A stretch of DNA of 64,000 bases from Geodermatophilus obscurus. GTDB lineage: Bacteria > Actinomycetota > Actinomycetes > Mycobacteriales > Geodermatophilaceae. Position 1 is the first letter of the stretch, and every line of letters starts with the position of its first letter. The translations under genes were made by a program, and so were the position numbers. The notes beneath the pieces were generated by a model. That model was not told the DNA's origin. It did no database searches and saw only the letters and a list, made by a program, of their open reading frames with translations. Of this stretch, positions 1-8,207 are shown in pieces. The DNA lies in the NCBI RefSeq assembly GCF_900115395.1, contig NZ_FOWE01000002.1, positions 434,001-498,000 of the forward strand, given 5' to 3'.

Positions 1-414
1 CCCGAGGAACCGCTTGCGGACCGGCTTGCCGAGGTTGCGGCGGTCGATGCCGCGGAGGGTGAAGCGGACCAGCAGGTACACGCCGAGCGACAGCAGGATC
101 AGCGACATCACCGGCGCGGCGACCTCGGTGGAGAGGGTGGACAGCACGGTCGCGCCGGCGAAGGCACCGACCGCGCCGGGCACGCCGACCCTGGCGACGA
201 CCTTCCAGTCGACGTTGCCGAACTTCCAGTGCGACAGGCCCGACGCCAGCGTCGTGCCGATCTCCGCGAGGTGGATGGTCGCCGAGGCGGCGGCCGGGTT
301 GGTGCCGATGGCCAGCAGCAGCGTCGTCGAGGTGACGCCGTAGGCCATGCCGAGACTGCCGTCGACGAGTTGGGCGCCGAGTCCGGCGAGGGCGAGCAGG
401 ATCAGGGTCTTCAC
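1..414 (-). CDS. TauE/SafE family sulfite/organosulfonate exporter, partial (C-terminus beyond window)
   Basis: The visible 138 N-terminal residues begin with a GTG start and read MKTLILLALAGLGAQLVDG, followed by GMAYGVTSTTLL and an alternation of hydrophobic helices. This is the typical start of TauE/SafE (DUF81) permeases, which are thought to export sulfite or sulfonates. About three membrane segments are visible and the rest of the gene lies before the window start. The segment NPAAASATIHLAEIGTTLASG with a conserved HLAE is characteristic of the family. The substrate cannot be read from the sequence. The gene stands alone here; the next gene toward the right is the sigma factor on the same strand. 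Confidence 0.85.
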   Translation of the reverse strand, partial: MKTLILLALAGLGAQLVDGSLGMAYGVTSTTLLLAIGTNPAAASATIHLAEIGTTLASGLSHWKFGNVDWKVVARVGVPGAVGAFAGATVLSTLSTEVAAPVMSLILLSLGVYLLVRFTLRGIDRRNLGKPVRKRFLG

Positions 415-662
415 GGGGCTGACTCCGGGGAGGGGGCGCCGAGGGCGCGCGGCAGCGCAGCGCGACGGCGGGGACGAGCGGGGGAGCGCCGGGGACGGCG
501 CGGGAGGTCAGCGGCCCGGACAGGCGGCGGTGCAGACACGCAGCAGGTCGACGTGGATCCGCCCCACGAGGAGCACCACCGTCGCCGCCACGGGGCGTAT
601 GTCTACCAGATCGGTCGGGATTGTCCGACCCGGGTCCCGCAGGGTGGGACGGACGCGGCCGG

Positions 663-1220
663 TCAGCCCCCGGACGCTCCCGACCCCTGTCGGCCGGACC
701 CGTCGAGCGCCTCCACGAGGTCGGCCCGCGCCCGCGCGACCCGCGATCGGATGGTCCCGACCGGGCACCCGGCCACCTCGGCGGCGTCGGCGTAGGAGAG
801 GCCGAGCAGCTGGGTCAGGGCGAAGGCCTCGCGCCGCTCGGGGTCGAGCCGGCCGAGCAGGTCGGTGACCGCGGCGCCCTCGCCGACCCGGTCGGTGGTG
901 TCGGCGGGGGAGAGGGCCTCGAGGTCGGCGTCGTCGCGGACCAGGGTCAGCCGCCGGCGGCGACGCGAGCGGACGGCGTCGGCGCACACCCGGCGGGCGA
1001 TCGACAGCAGCCAGGTGCGCAGCGACGAGCGGCCCTCGAAGCGGTGCAGCGAGGCGAACGCGCGGGCGTAGGTCTCCTGGGTGAGGTCGTCGGCGGAGTC
1101 CCGGTCGCCGAGGGCGGCGCACAGCCGCCACACGTCGGACTGGGTGGACCGGACGAGGGTCGCGGCGGCGAGGGGGTCGCCCTCCACCGCGGCCGCGGCC
1201 ACCCGCGCCAGCTCGTCCAC
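663..1220 (-). CDS. ECF RNA polymerase sigma factor (SigC-like)
   Basis: Extracytoplasmic-function sigma factor of about 185 residues. Region 2 is seen as DSADDLTQETYARAFASLHRF followed by RTWLLSIARRVCADAVR, and region 4 as DPERREAFALTQLLGLSYADAAEVAGCPVGTIRSRVARARADL, a normal helix-turn-helix for -35 recognition. I chose the GTG start because a GGAGGGG Shine-Dalgarno sits just upstream of it; the open frame extends further but without such a site. It is divergent from a zinc-finger membrane protein and a copper operon. SigC-type factors are linked to copper metabolism in mycobacteria, so a role in controlling the neighbouring copper genes is likely but inferred. Confidence 0.9.
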   Translation of the reverse strand: MDELARVAAAAVEGDPLAAATLVRSTQSDVWRLCAALGDRDSADDLTQETYARAFASLHRFEGRSSLRTWLLSIARRVCADAVRSRRRRRLTLVRDDADLEALSPADTTDRVGEGAAVTDLLGRLDPERREAFALTQLLGLSYADAAEVAGCPVGTIRSRVARARADLVEALDGSGRQGSGASGG

Positions 1221-1288
1221 GTCACCCCTCCGTCGTGATCCCCGTCCCACCGGGAACCGGACGGACCCCCCGCGACGACTACTCCTCC
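1221..1288. promoter_or_regulatory. Divergent intergenic region between sigma factor and copper operon
   Basis: Only 68 bp separate the two divergent starts, so both promoters, or one of them extending into coding sequence, must lie here. I could not pick out a convincing -35/-10 pair by eye. The layout itself suggests shared control of the sigma factor and of the copper operon. Confidence 0.35.
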
Positions 1289-1933
1289 ATGCAGTGTGCA
1301 CCGTTCCGCGAGGCCGTCTCGGCGCGACTCGACGGCGAGCCGCTCGGGATGCCGGCCGCCGACCTCGACCGCCACCTGGCCGGGTGCCCCGACTGCGCCG
1401 GCTGGTCCGGTGCCGCCGGGGCGGTCACCCGGCGCGCCCGGCTGGCCCCGGCGCCCCCCGTCCCGGACCTGACCGCGGCGGTGCTCGGCGCGCTGCCCAG
1501 GCAGCTGCCCGGGACCGCGGCCGCCGCGCGGGCCCGCCTGCTGCACCAGTCGCTGCGGCTGGCCCTGCTCGCGGTGGGCGTCGCGCAGGCGGGTCTGGCC
1601 TGGCCGGCGCTGTCGGGCGGCGCCGCCGCGATGAGCGCCCCGGTGCACGTGGCCAACGAGACCGGCGCGTGGAACCTCGCCGTCGCGGCCGCCTTCGTGG
1701 CCGTCGCCGCCGCCCCGCGGCTCGCCGCCGGCGCCCTGCCGCTGCTGGCCACCTTCGCCGTGCTGCTGACCCTCACCACGGTGCGCGACCTGAACGCCGG
1801 GCACGTGCACGCCGACAGGGCCGCCGCCCACCTGCTGCTGCTGGCCGGCGTGGTGCTCGTCACCGTCGTCGCGTGGCGGCAGCGCAGGCGCCGGGGCGCC
1901 GCCGTCCTCGCCGGGGAGCGGGTCGCCGCGTGA
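1289..1933 (+). CDS. Membrane-anchored zinc-finger (zf-HC2) anti-sigma factor candidate
   Basis: A 214-residue protein whose N-terminus carries the zinc-finger anti-sigma pattern: an FREAVSARLDGE helix, then DLDRHLAGCPDC (HxxxCxxC), as in ZAS-type anti-sigma factors. After about residue 75 come roughly four or five hydrophobic segments, ending in a basic tail. I took the ATG preceding QCAPFREAV as start; the frame opens 54 bases earlier, but the zinc finger lies close behind this ATG as in the family. It is divergent from the ECF sigma factor, its obvious partner, and overlaps the next gene by 4 nt. Histidines in GHVHADRAAAH between late membrane segments could bind metal; that is speculation. 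Confidence 0.75.
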   Translation: MQCAPFREAVSARLDGEPLGMPAADLDRHLAGCPDCAGWSGAAGAVTRRARLAPAPPVPDLTAAVLGALPRQLPGTAAAARARLLHQSLRLALLAVGVAQAGLAWPALSGGAAAMSAPVHVANETGAWNLAVAAAFVAVAAAPRLAAGALPLLATFAVLLTLTTVRDLNAGHVHADRAAAHLLLLAGVVLVTVVAWRQRRRRGAAVLAGERVAA

Positions 1934-3741
1934 CCGCCCTCCCCGCACGGCCGGTCCGCCCGGTCCTGCTGCTGCTCGTCCTGCTCACCGGGTGGCTGGG
2001 CCTGGGCGTGGCCACCGCCGGCCCGGCCGCCGCGCACGCCGAGCTGGTCTCCACCGACCCGGGGGAGGGCGCCCGCCTCGACGAGGTCCCCGGCTCGGTG
2101 ACGCTGCGCTTCACCGAGGGCGTCTCGCTGGGCGCCGGCTACGCCCGCGTGCTCGGTGAGGAGGGCGAGCGGGTCGACACCGGCACCGCCACGGTCGACG
2201 GCGACACCGTCACCGTCCCGCTGCGCGACGACCTGCCCGACGCCAGCTACGTCGTCACCTACCGGATCGTCTCGGCCGACTCCCACCCGATCAGCGGCGC
2301 CTTCGCCTTCGTCGTCGGGGACGGCGAGCTCGCCGACGCCGGCGCCGTGGCCGAGGGTGTCGACGTCGACCCGTTCGTGGGCGCCGCCCTGCCGGCCTCC
2401 CGCGCCCTCGGGTTCGCCGGGCTGGCCGCGGGACTCGGGATCCCGGCGTTCCTGGTGCTGTGCTGGCCGGCCGGCTGGGCGTCGCGCAGGATGCGGCGGC
2501 TGACCACCGCCGGGCTCGGCACCGTCGCGGCGGCCGCCGTGCTCACCTTCCTGCTGCAGGGCCCGTACGCCGCCGGCTCCGGCCCCGGGTCGCTGTTCGA
2601 CCCGGCGCTGGTGTCGGCGACGGCCGCCTCCTCCTTCGGGCTGACCACGCTCGGCCGCGGCGCGCTGGCCCTGCTGCTGGCCGCGCTGCTGGTGCCGCTG
2701 TGGCGGCGCGGCGCGGGCCCGACGGCGCAGGAGACCGCCGGGCTGGCCGTCCTCGGCGGCGGCGTCGTCCTCACCACCGCGGCGGTCGGCCACCCGGTCG
2801 CGGGCCCCGTGCCGTTCTTCGCGACCGCCGTGACCGCCGTGCACGTCGTGGCGATGGTGCTGTGGCTCGGCGGGATGACCGCGCTGCTGACCGGCCTGCT
2901 CCGGCCTGGGGCCGGTGCCGGCGACGCGGCAGGGGAGGTGGCCGGCACGCTGCCGCGCTGGTCCCGGGTCGCCTCCGGCTCGGTGGCCGCGCTCGTCCTC
3001 ACGGGTGTGGTGCAGTCGGTGCGGGAGGTCGGCTCGCCGTCGGCGCTGGTGTCGACCACGTACGGCTGGGTCCTGCTCGGCAAGCTGGCTCTCGTCCTGC
3101 TGCTGCTCGCCGCGGCCGGGGTGTCGCGCGTCTGGGTGCAGCAGCACCTCGGGATCCACCGCCCGCGGCCGGGCGGGCGGCGCCGGGTCACCGCGCACGC
3201 CTTCTCGGCCACCGGCGGCAGCCCCGCCGACGAGCCCACCGTGGCCGCCGCCCGGGTCCGCGCGGCCGCGCAGGCCCGCGGCGCCGTGGAGGACGTCGGC
3301 CCGCTGCGCCGCTCGGTGCTGGTCGAGGCCGCCGTCGCCGCGGCCGTGCTGGTGCTGTCGGCGGTGCTCGTGGGCACCCCGCCGGCCCGCGCCGCCGTAG
3401 CCTCGCCGGTCGACGTCACCCTGCCGCTGCAGTCGGCCGCGGGGGAGTCCGGCAGCGTCCAGCTGTCGATCGACCCGGTCCGCTCCGGTCCCAACACCCT
3501 GCACGTCTACCTCTTCGACGACGGCGGGCAGCTCGCCCAGCCCGCCGGACTGCGCGTGACGCTCACCGAGCCCGAGCAGGAGATCGGCCCGCTCGACGTC
3601 GAGCTCGAGCCGGCCGGCCCCGGTCACTGGGTGGCCGACGGGATGACCATCCCGGGCGCCGGCACCTGGACCGTCGCCGTGAGCGTCCGGCTCGACGAGT
3701 TCACCGCCACCACCGCCAGCACCGACGTCCCGGTGCGCTGA
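1930..3741 (+). CDS. CopC-CopD fusion copper resistance/uptake protein
   Basis: A 603-residue secreted and membrane protein. A signal peptide ends in the PAAAHAELV junction, giving the mature CopC domain an N-terminal histidine as in copper-binding CopC; a second ligand region is SADSHPISG. Residues from about 155 to 480 form the CopD multi-helix membrane domain (PASRALGFAGLAAG, VHVVAMVLWLGGM). The last 110 residues form an extracytoplasmic beta-rich domain resembling YtkA/FixH C-terminal modules of actinobacterial fusions. The GTG start overlaps the upstream stop (GTGA), so translation is probably coupled to the anti-sigma candidate. Likely role: copper binding at the outer face and transport across the membrane. 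Confidence 0.9.
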   Translation: MTALPARPVRPVLLLLVLLTGWLGLGVATAGPAAAHAELVSTDPGEGARLDEVPGSVTLRFTEGVSLGAGYARVLGEEGERVDTGTATVDGDTVTVPLRDDLPDASYVVTYRIVSADSHPISGAFAFVVGDGELADAGAVAEGVDVDPFVGAALPASRALGFAGLAAGLGIPAFLVLCWPAGWASRRMRRLTTAGLGTVAAAAVLTFLLQGPYAAGSGPGSLFDPALVSATAASSFGLTTLGRGALALLLAALLVPLWRRGAGPTAQETAGLAVLGGGVVLTTAAVGHPVAGPVPFFATAVTAVHVVAMVLWLGGMTALLTGLLRPGAGAGDAAGEVAGTLPRWSRVASGSVAALVLTGVVQSVREVGSPSALVSTTYGWVLLGKLALVLLLLAAAGVSRVWVQQHLGIHRPRPGGRRRVTAHAFSATGGSPADEPTVAAARVRAAAQARGAVEDVGPLRRSVLVEAAVAAAVLVLSAVLVGTPPARAAVASPVDVTLPLQSAAGESGSVQLSIDPVRSGPNTLHVYLFDDGGQLAQPAGLRVTLTEPEQEIGPLDVELEPAGPGHWVADGMTIPGAGTWTVAVSVRLDEFTATTASTDVPVR

Positions 3742-3772
3742 CCCGCTCCCCGCGGGCGAGAGAAGGAGAACC

Positions 3773-4510
3773 GTGTCCCCGACCCCCCTGCGACCGCCGG
3801 CCCGTGCCGGCGTCGTCCTGACCGCCCTGCTCGCCGCCCTGGTCGCGTCCGTCGTGGTCGCCACCGGCGCGTCGGCGCACGTGACGGTCTCCTCGGACGA
3901 CGCCACCGCCGGCGGCTACGGGAAGCTGACCTTCCGGGTCCCCAACGAGAGCGACACCGCCAGCACGGTCGCGCTGCGCATCTCGATCCCGGAGGAGCAG
4001 GCGATGGCCTCGCTGCGGGCCCAGCCGGTGCCGGGCTGGACGGTGACGACGACGTCGTCGCAGCTCGCCGATCCGGTGGCGGTGCACGGGCAGGAGATCA
4101 GCGACTACGTGTCGGTCGTCGAGTTCCGCGCCGACGCCGGGGGCGGGATCGCACCCGGCCAGTTCCAGGAGTTCGCGCTGTCGGGCGGGCCCTTCCCCGA
4201 CGCCGGGACGCTGACCTTCCCGGCGGTGCAGACCTACAGCGACGGCACCGAGTCGGCCTGGATCGAGCCGACCGTGGCGGGCCAGGAGGAGCCGGAGAGC
4301 CCCGCGCCGGTGCTGTCGCTGACCGGGGACGCGGCCGGCGACGGCGCCGCCGCCGGGACCACCACCGCCGCCGGCGAGCACGGCCACGGCGGGCCGGTGA
4401 GCAACGAGCCGGCCGGCCTGGCGCTGTTCCTCGCGATCCTCGCGCTGGTCACCGGCGTCGCGGGCGTCGTCCTCGGGTACCGCGCCGGTCGACGTACCGT
4501 GGGGTCGTGA
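3773..4510 (+). CDS. ycnI: YcnI family copper-associated protein (DUF1775)
   Basis: A 245-residue protein with an N-terminal signal peptide ending ASAHVTVSSDDA, so that the mature protein starts with the histidine used for copper binding in YcnI proteins. The domain continues with KLTFRVPNESD and ends with FPAVQTYSDGTE-W, the hallmark tail of the family. A C-terminal transmembrane helix (LALFLAILALVTGVAGVVLGY) anchors it, after a histidine-containing linker EHGHGG. A GAGAAGGAGAA Shine-Dalgarno precedes the GTG start. It follows the CopCD gene by 31 bp and overlaps the SCO1 gene by 4 nt, consistent with a copper chaperone role in the same operon. Confidence 0.92.
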   Translation: MSPTPLRPPARAGVVLTALLAALVASVVVATGASAHVTVSSDDATAGGYGKLTFRVPNESDTASTVALRISIPEEQAMASLRAQPVPGWTVTTTSSQLADPVAVHGQEISDYVSVVEFRADAGGGIAPGQFQEFALSGGPFPDAGTLTFPAVQTYSDGTESAWIEPTVAGQEEPESPAPVLSLTGDAAGDGAAAGTTTAAGEHGHGGPVSNEPAGLALFLAILALVTGVAGVVLGYRAGRRTVGS

Positions 4511-5172
4511 CCGTTCCCGCCCGCGGCCGCGTCGCCGCGCTGCTCCTCACCGCCGCCCTGGGCCTGTCCGCCTGCGGCTCCGGTGACGCGGACGAGGCGG
4601 CGGCCGCCGAGGGACACGACCACTCCGACGGGCCGGCCGCGACGCTGGAGGGCCCCGGCGACGAGTACGCCGGCATCGACCTGCGCGATCCCTTCCAGCG
4701 GCCGTCGTTCACCCTCACCGACAGCACCGGCGCCGCGTACGACTTCGCCGCCGCGACCGCGGGCAGGCCGACGCTGCTGTTCTTCGGCTACACCAACTGC
4801 CCCGACATCTGCCCGACGACGATGGCCGACGTCGCCCTCGCCCTGCGCGACGTCGACCCGGCGCTGGCCGCCCAGGTGCAGGTGGTCTTCGTCACCACCG
4901 ACCCGGCCAACGACACCCCGCAGGTGCTCGGTGAGTACCTCGACCGGTTCGACGCCGACCTGCCCACCCAGTTCGTCGGGCTGACCGGCGAGCAGGAGGT
5001 CGTCGACCAGGCGCAGCTCTCGGCCGGTGTGCCCCTGGCCGAGGACGAGGGCCGGCTGCACAGCTCGCTGCTGCTCCTCTACGGCGCCGACGACGAGGCG
5101 CACGTGGCCTTCGACGCCGGCAACACCGCCCGCGACATCGCCGGCGACCTCGAAGCCGTCGCGGCGGCGTGA
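4507..5172 (+). CDS. SCO1/SenC family copper chaperone lipoprotein
   Basis: A 221-residue lipoprotein with lipobox LSAC near residue 22. The thioredoxin-like SCO fold is seen with the copper motif TNCPDICPTT (CxxxC) and the distal histidine in GRLHSSLLLLY. SCO proteins deliver copper to the Cu-A centre of cytochrome c oxidase or act as thiol-disulfide reductants. The GTG start overlaps the stop of the YcnI gene by 4 nt, and the stop overlaps the next start. A short histidine-rich stretch (EGHDHSD) after the lipid anchor may assist copper capture. Confidence 0.93.
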   Translation: MTVPARGRVAALLLTAALGLSACGSGDADEAAAAEGHDHSDGPAATLEGPGDEYAGIDLRDPFQRPSFTLTDSTGAAYDFAAATAGRPTLLFFGYTNCPDICPTTMADVALALRDVDPALAAQVQVVFVTTDPANDTPQVLGEYLDRFDADLPTQFVGLTGEQEVVDQAQLSAGVPLAEDEGRLHSSLLLLYGADDEAHVAFDAGNTARDIAGDLEAVAAA

Positions 5173-6239
5173 TGGGCCGCCTCCCCGGGCGGCTGCTGGT
5201 CGTCGTCCTCGGCGTGCTCGCCGTCCTGGCGTTCGCGGGACCAGCGGCGGCGCACGTCGGCGGCGAGGCGGCCGGCAGCGACTTCGACGGCCGGGTCACC
5301 TCCGTCCGGCCGGCGGTGCCCGGGGTGTCGGTGCGGGTGCTGGAGTTCGGCGACGCCCTGGAGCTGGTGAACGACACCGGCGCCGAGGTGACCGTGCCCG
5401 GCTACTCCGACGAGCCCTACCTGCGGATCGGGCCCGACGGCGTCTGGCGCAACGCGCACAGCCCGGCGACCTACATCAACCTCGACCGCTACGGCCAGGT
5501 GACGCTGCCCGAGGGTGCCGACCCGCAGGCCGCGCCGGAGTGGGTGCAGGTGTCCACCGAGCCGCGTTACACCTGGCACGACCACCGCACGCACTGGATG
5601 AGCGAGGGCCAGCTGCCGCCGGCGGTCGCCGCCGACCCGTCCCGCCCGCACACCGTCTTCGACTGGACCGTGCCGCTGCGGCACGGCGACACCGCCGTGA
5701 CCGTGCGCGGCACCCTGACCTGGGCGCCGCCACCGCCGACCTGGCTGACCTGGGCGCTGCACCTGGGGCTCGTCGCCGCCGTCGCCGCGACCGGGCTGGT
5801 CGCCCGCACGTCGCGGCCGTTGGCCTGGGCGCTGGGCGTCGGAGCCGCCGCGGCGCTGTGGCACGCCGCGGCGACGCCGGAGCCGCCGGTGACGGTCTCC
5901 TCGCACGCCGCGGCCGTCGTCTCGGCGCTGCTGCCGGCGGTCACCGCGGCGCTGGTCGCCGGGCTCGGGGTGATCGCCGCGCGCCGCGGCCGGGGCGTCG
6001 TGACCGGCCTGTGCGCGCTGGTCCTCGGGTGGCTGCTGCTGGTCCAGGGCCTGCCCGACGTCGACGTGCTGTGGAGCGCAAACGTGGGCAGCGCCGGCCC
6101 CCACGTCCTCGCGCGGGCGGCCGTCGCCGTCCTGGTGGCCGGGGGTGCGGGCCTGGTCGTGGCCGGGCCGGCCGCCGTCCGCCGCCTCCGCGAGCCCGAC
6201 CGCCCAGCCCCGGCCCCGGAGCCCCAGCCGGTCGGCTGA
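5172..6239 (+). CDS. Secreted/multi-pass membrane protein of the copper operon, function unknown
   Basis: About 355 residues: signal peptide ending AAAHVGGEA, an extracytoplasmic domain of some 170 residues containing RYTWHDHRTHWM, then five or six hydrophobic helices and a proline-rich tail. I know of no assigned function. The histidine just after signal cleavage and the HDHRTH cluster suggest metal contact. The TGATG junction with the SCO1 stop shows it is the last gene of the copper operon; a GTG one codon upstream is an equally good start. Probable role in copper handling by context only. Confidence 0.75.
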   Translation: MGRLPGRLLVVVLGVLAVLAFAGPAAAHVGGEAAGSDFDGRVTSVRPAVPGVSVRVLEFGDALELVNDTGAEVTVPGYSDEPYLRIGPDGVWRNAHSPATYINLDRYGQVTLPEGADPQAAPEWVQVSTEPRYTWHDHRTHWMSEGQLPPAVAADPSRPHTVFDWTVPLRHGDTAVTVRGTLTWAPPPPTWLTWALHLGLVAAVAATGLVARTSRPLAWALGVGAAAALWHAAATPEPPVTVSSHAAAVVSALLPAVTAALVAGLGVIAARRGRGVVTGLCALVLGWLLLVQGLPDVDVLWSANVGSAGPHVLARAAVAVLVAGGAGLVVAGPAAVRRLREPDRPAPAPEPQPVG

Positions 6240-6265
6240 GCCGGCCGGCCGGGGCCCGGACCGGG

Positions 6266-7090
6266 CTAGACGGTGCCGTCGGGGACCGGGTGCAGGTGCG
6301 GCCGGGGGCCGGAGAAGAGCGCGTTGGCCCGGTCCAGGTCGGCCTCGAAGTCGACCTCGACGGCGGCCCAGCGGGAGATGTCCAGCGGCCGGAACCGCAG
6401 GCCCGCGTCGGCGATGGCGGTCTCCATGCCACGCTCGAAGTAGTCCTGGTCGCCGCACCCCTCGAGGTGCTCGATCAGCGTGGCCTTGTCCCGCGAGGAG
6501 ACGTGGTTGATGCCCACGGCCTCGCCCAGGCCGCCCTCGACCGTCTTCGACAGGCCGGCGATCCAGCCCTCGGCGTCGAGGGTGTACTTGACCTCCTCGT
6601 CGCCGACCACGGAGGTGTCGACGCACACGAAGCTCTCGTCGGCCTCCAGCGCCGGGACCACCGACTCCAGGACGGCGGCGTCGAACACGACGTCGCCGTT
6701 GAGCCACAGCACCCCGCCGGGGCCGGTCGCGCGCAGGCCGCGCAGCAGGCTCTTGCTGGTGTTGGTCCGCGCGTAGTGCGGGTTGTAGGCGAAGCGCAGG
6801 TCCGGCGCGGCCTGCATGAGCAGCTCGCACTGGAAGCCGACGACGGCGGTCACGTCGACGGCCGGGCCGAGCACCTGCCCCAGCGTGTCGAGCTGGCGCT
6901 GCAGGATGCTGCGCCCGTCGTGCAGGGGTGTCAGCGGCTTGGGCAGGGGCCGGCCGAGCCGGGTGCCCATCCCGGCGGCCAGGACGACGACCTGTACGGG
7001 CCGGTCCTGCGGCCGCGCGGCCGGACGGGTGGGACGCGGCAGGAAGTCGCCGCGTGCCGGGGTGGTCTGCGTGAGGTCAGCGGTACGCAC
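6266..7090 (-). CDS. Nucleotidyltransferase (phosphocholine/polyol-phosphate cytidylyltransferase-like)
   Basis: A 274-residue sugar-nucleotidyltransferase fold: VVVLAAGMGTRLGRPLPKPL is the nucleotide-binding loop, with LNGDVVFD as the metal-binding aspartate motif. The first about 30 residues are a basic, proline-rich extension. The closest functional relatives by motif are the small NTP transferases that activate choline phosphate or polyol phosphates with CTP. The start overlaps the preceding gene, a CDP-glycerol-type phosphotransferase, by 14 nt, which supports a role in supplying its CDP-activated donor. Substrate is inferred, not shown. Confidence 0.82.
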   Translation of the reverse strand: MRTADLTQTTPARGDFLPRPTRPAARPQDRPVQVVVLAAGMGTRLGRPLPKPLTPLHDGRSILQRQLDTLGQVLGPAVDVTAVVGFQCELLMQAAPDLRFAYNPHYARTNTSKSLLRGLRATGPGGVLWLNGDVVFDAAVLESVVPALEADESFVCVDTSVVGDEEVKYTLDAEGWIAGLSKTVEGGLGEAVGINHVSSRDKATLIEHLEGCGDQDYFERGMETAIADAGLRFRPLDISRWAAVEVDFEADLDRANALFSGPRPHLHPVPDGTV

Positions 7091-8207
7091 CGTCGCCCCC
7101 TCCTCGGGTCGTGGGAACCGCACCGGCGGGAGTGCCGGCGGGCGGGAAGAACAGGTCGAGGACACGCTCGGTGGCGTGCCCGTCCTCGAGGGAGGTGAAG
7201 GTCTCCCGGAAGGTGCCGTACCGCTGCGCGGATGCGGCGGTGACGGCGTCGAGGTCGGCGATCGCATCGACCAGCTCGGCGCTGGTCGACAGCAGCGGCC
7301 CGGGCGCGATCTCCTCGATGTCGACGTAGAAGCCGCGCAGCCGGTCGCGGTACTCGTCGAGGTCGTAGGTGAACAGCAGGATCGGCTTCCCGGTGACGGC
7401 GAAGTCGACCATCGTCGACGAGTAGTCGGTGACCAGCAGGTCGGCTGCCAGGTACAGGTCGGCGATGTCGGAGTACGAGGACACGTCGCGCACCGGCAGC
7501 CCCTCGATCGACTCCAGCCGGCTGGAGACCATGTTGTGCAGTCGCAGCAGCAGCACGTGGTCCTCGCCGAGGCGCTTGCCGAAGTCCTCGAGGTCGACGG
7601 GGAAGTGGAAGTCCCGCTCGCCTTTCCCCTCGAACACCAGGTCGTCGCGCCACGTGGGCGCATAGAGGACGACGCGGGTGCCCTCCGCGATGCCGAGCCC
7701 GGCCCGCACCGACGCGCGGACCTCCTCGCGCCGCGGGCTGCAGAGCAGGTCGTTGCGCGGGTAGCCGGTCTCGTGGATCGGTCGGGGGAAGCCGAAGGCC
7801 TGCCGGAACCGCGCGGTGCTGTACGCGTTCGGCGACAGCATGGCGTCCCAGCGGGCGATGTCGTGCTCCAGGTAGGCCAGCCGGCCCTCCGGCGCCCAGA
7901 GGACGTCGTTGTGGATCCGCTTGAGCGGCGTGCCGTGCCAGGTCTGCAGGTAGAGGGTGCCCGGCCGCTTCTCCCAGTCCAGCGGCACGTGGTCGTTGGA
8001 GACGACGACGTCGGCGGACTCCAGCGCGGCGATGCTCTCGGGACTGCCGAACGGGACGGTCTCGACGTCGGCGGGGAAGGCGGACTCGGCCACCGCCGAG
8101 GTCAGCCACGTGTGCGTGGCGTCGTCGCCACGGGCCACCAGGGCCTCGTAGATCGCGCGCGGGCTGTCGGAGAACAGGCCGCGGAAGCTGGTGTAGACGA
8201 TCCTCAT
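7077..8207 (-). CDS. CDP-glycerol glycerophosphotransferase family protein (TagB/TagF-like)
   Basis: A 376-residue protein matching the catalytic domain of teichoic-acid polyol-phosphate transferases: LYLQTWHGTPLKRI (the conserved TWHGT), VVLYAPTWRD, DLYLAADLLVTDYSSTMVDF and KPILLFTYDLDEYRDRLRGFY. These are the signature blocks of TagB/TagF. It moves a polyol phosphate from a CDP-linked donor to a lipid- or polymer-linked acceptor at the inner face of the membrane. The ATG start lies 4 nt inside the end of the HAD gene upstream, and it overlaps the cytidylyltransferase downstream. The neighbouring mannitol dehydrogenase hints that the polyol may not be glycerol. Confidence 0.9.
   Translation of the reverse strand: MRIVYTSFRGLFSDSPRAIYEALVARGDDATHTWLTSAVAESAFPADVETVPFGSPESIAALESADVVVSNDHVPLDWEKRPGTLYLQTWHGTPLKRIHNDVLWAPEGRLAYLEHDIARWDAMLSPNAYSTARFRQAFGFPRPIHETGYPRNDLLCSPRREEVRASVRAGLGIAEGTRVVLYAPTWRDDLVFEGKGERDFHFPVDLEDFGKRLGEDHVLLLRLHNMVSSRLESIEGLPVRDVSSYSDIADLYLAADLLVTDYSSTMVDFAVTGKPILLFTYDLDEYRDRLRGFYVDIEEIAPGPLLSTSAELVDAIADLDAVTAASAQRYGTFRETFTSLEDGHATERVLDLFFPPAGTPAGAVPTTRGGGDGAYR

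Noticed and set aside
1279-3906. Minus-strand open frame of 875 codons
   Set aside because: Antisense to the CopC-CopD fusion and the zinc-finger protein; composition is typical of shadow frames.
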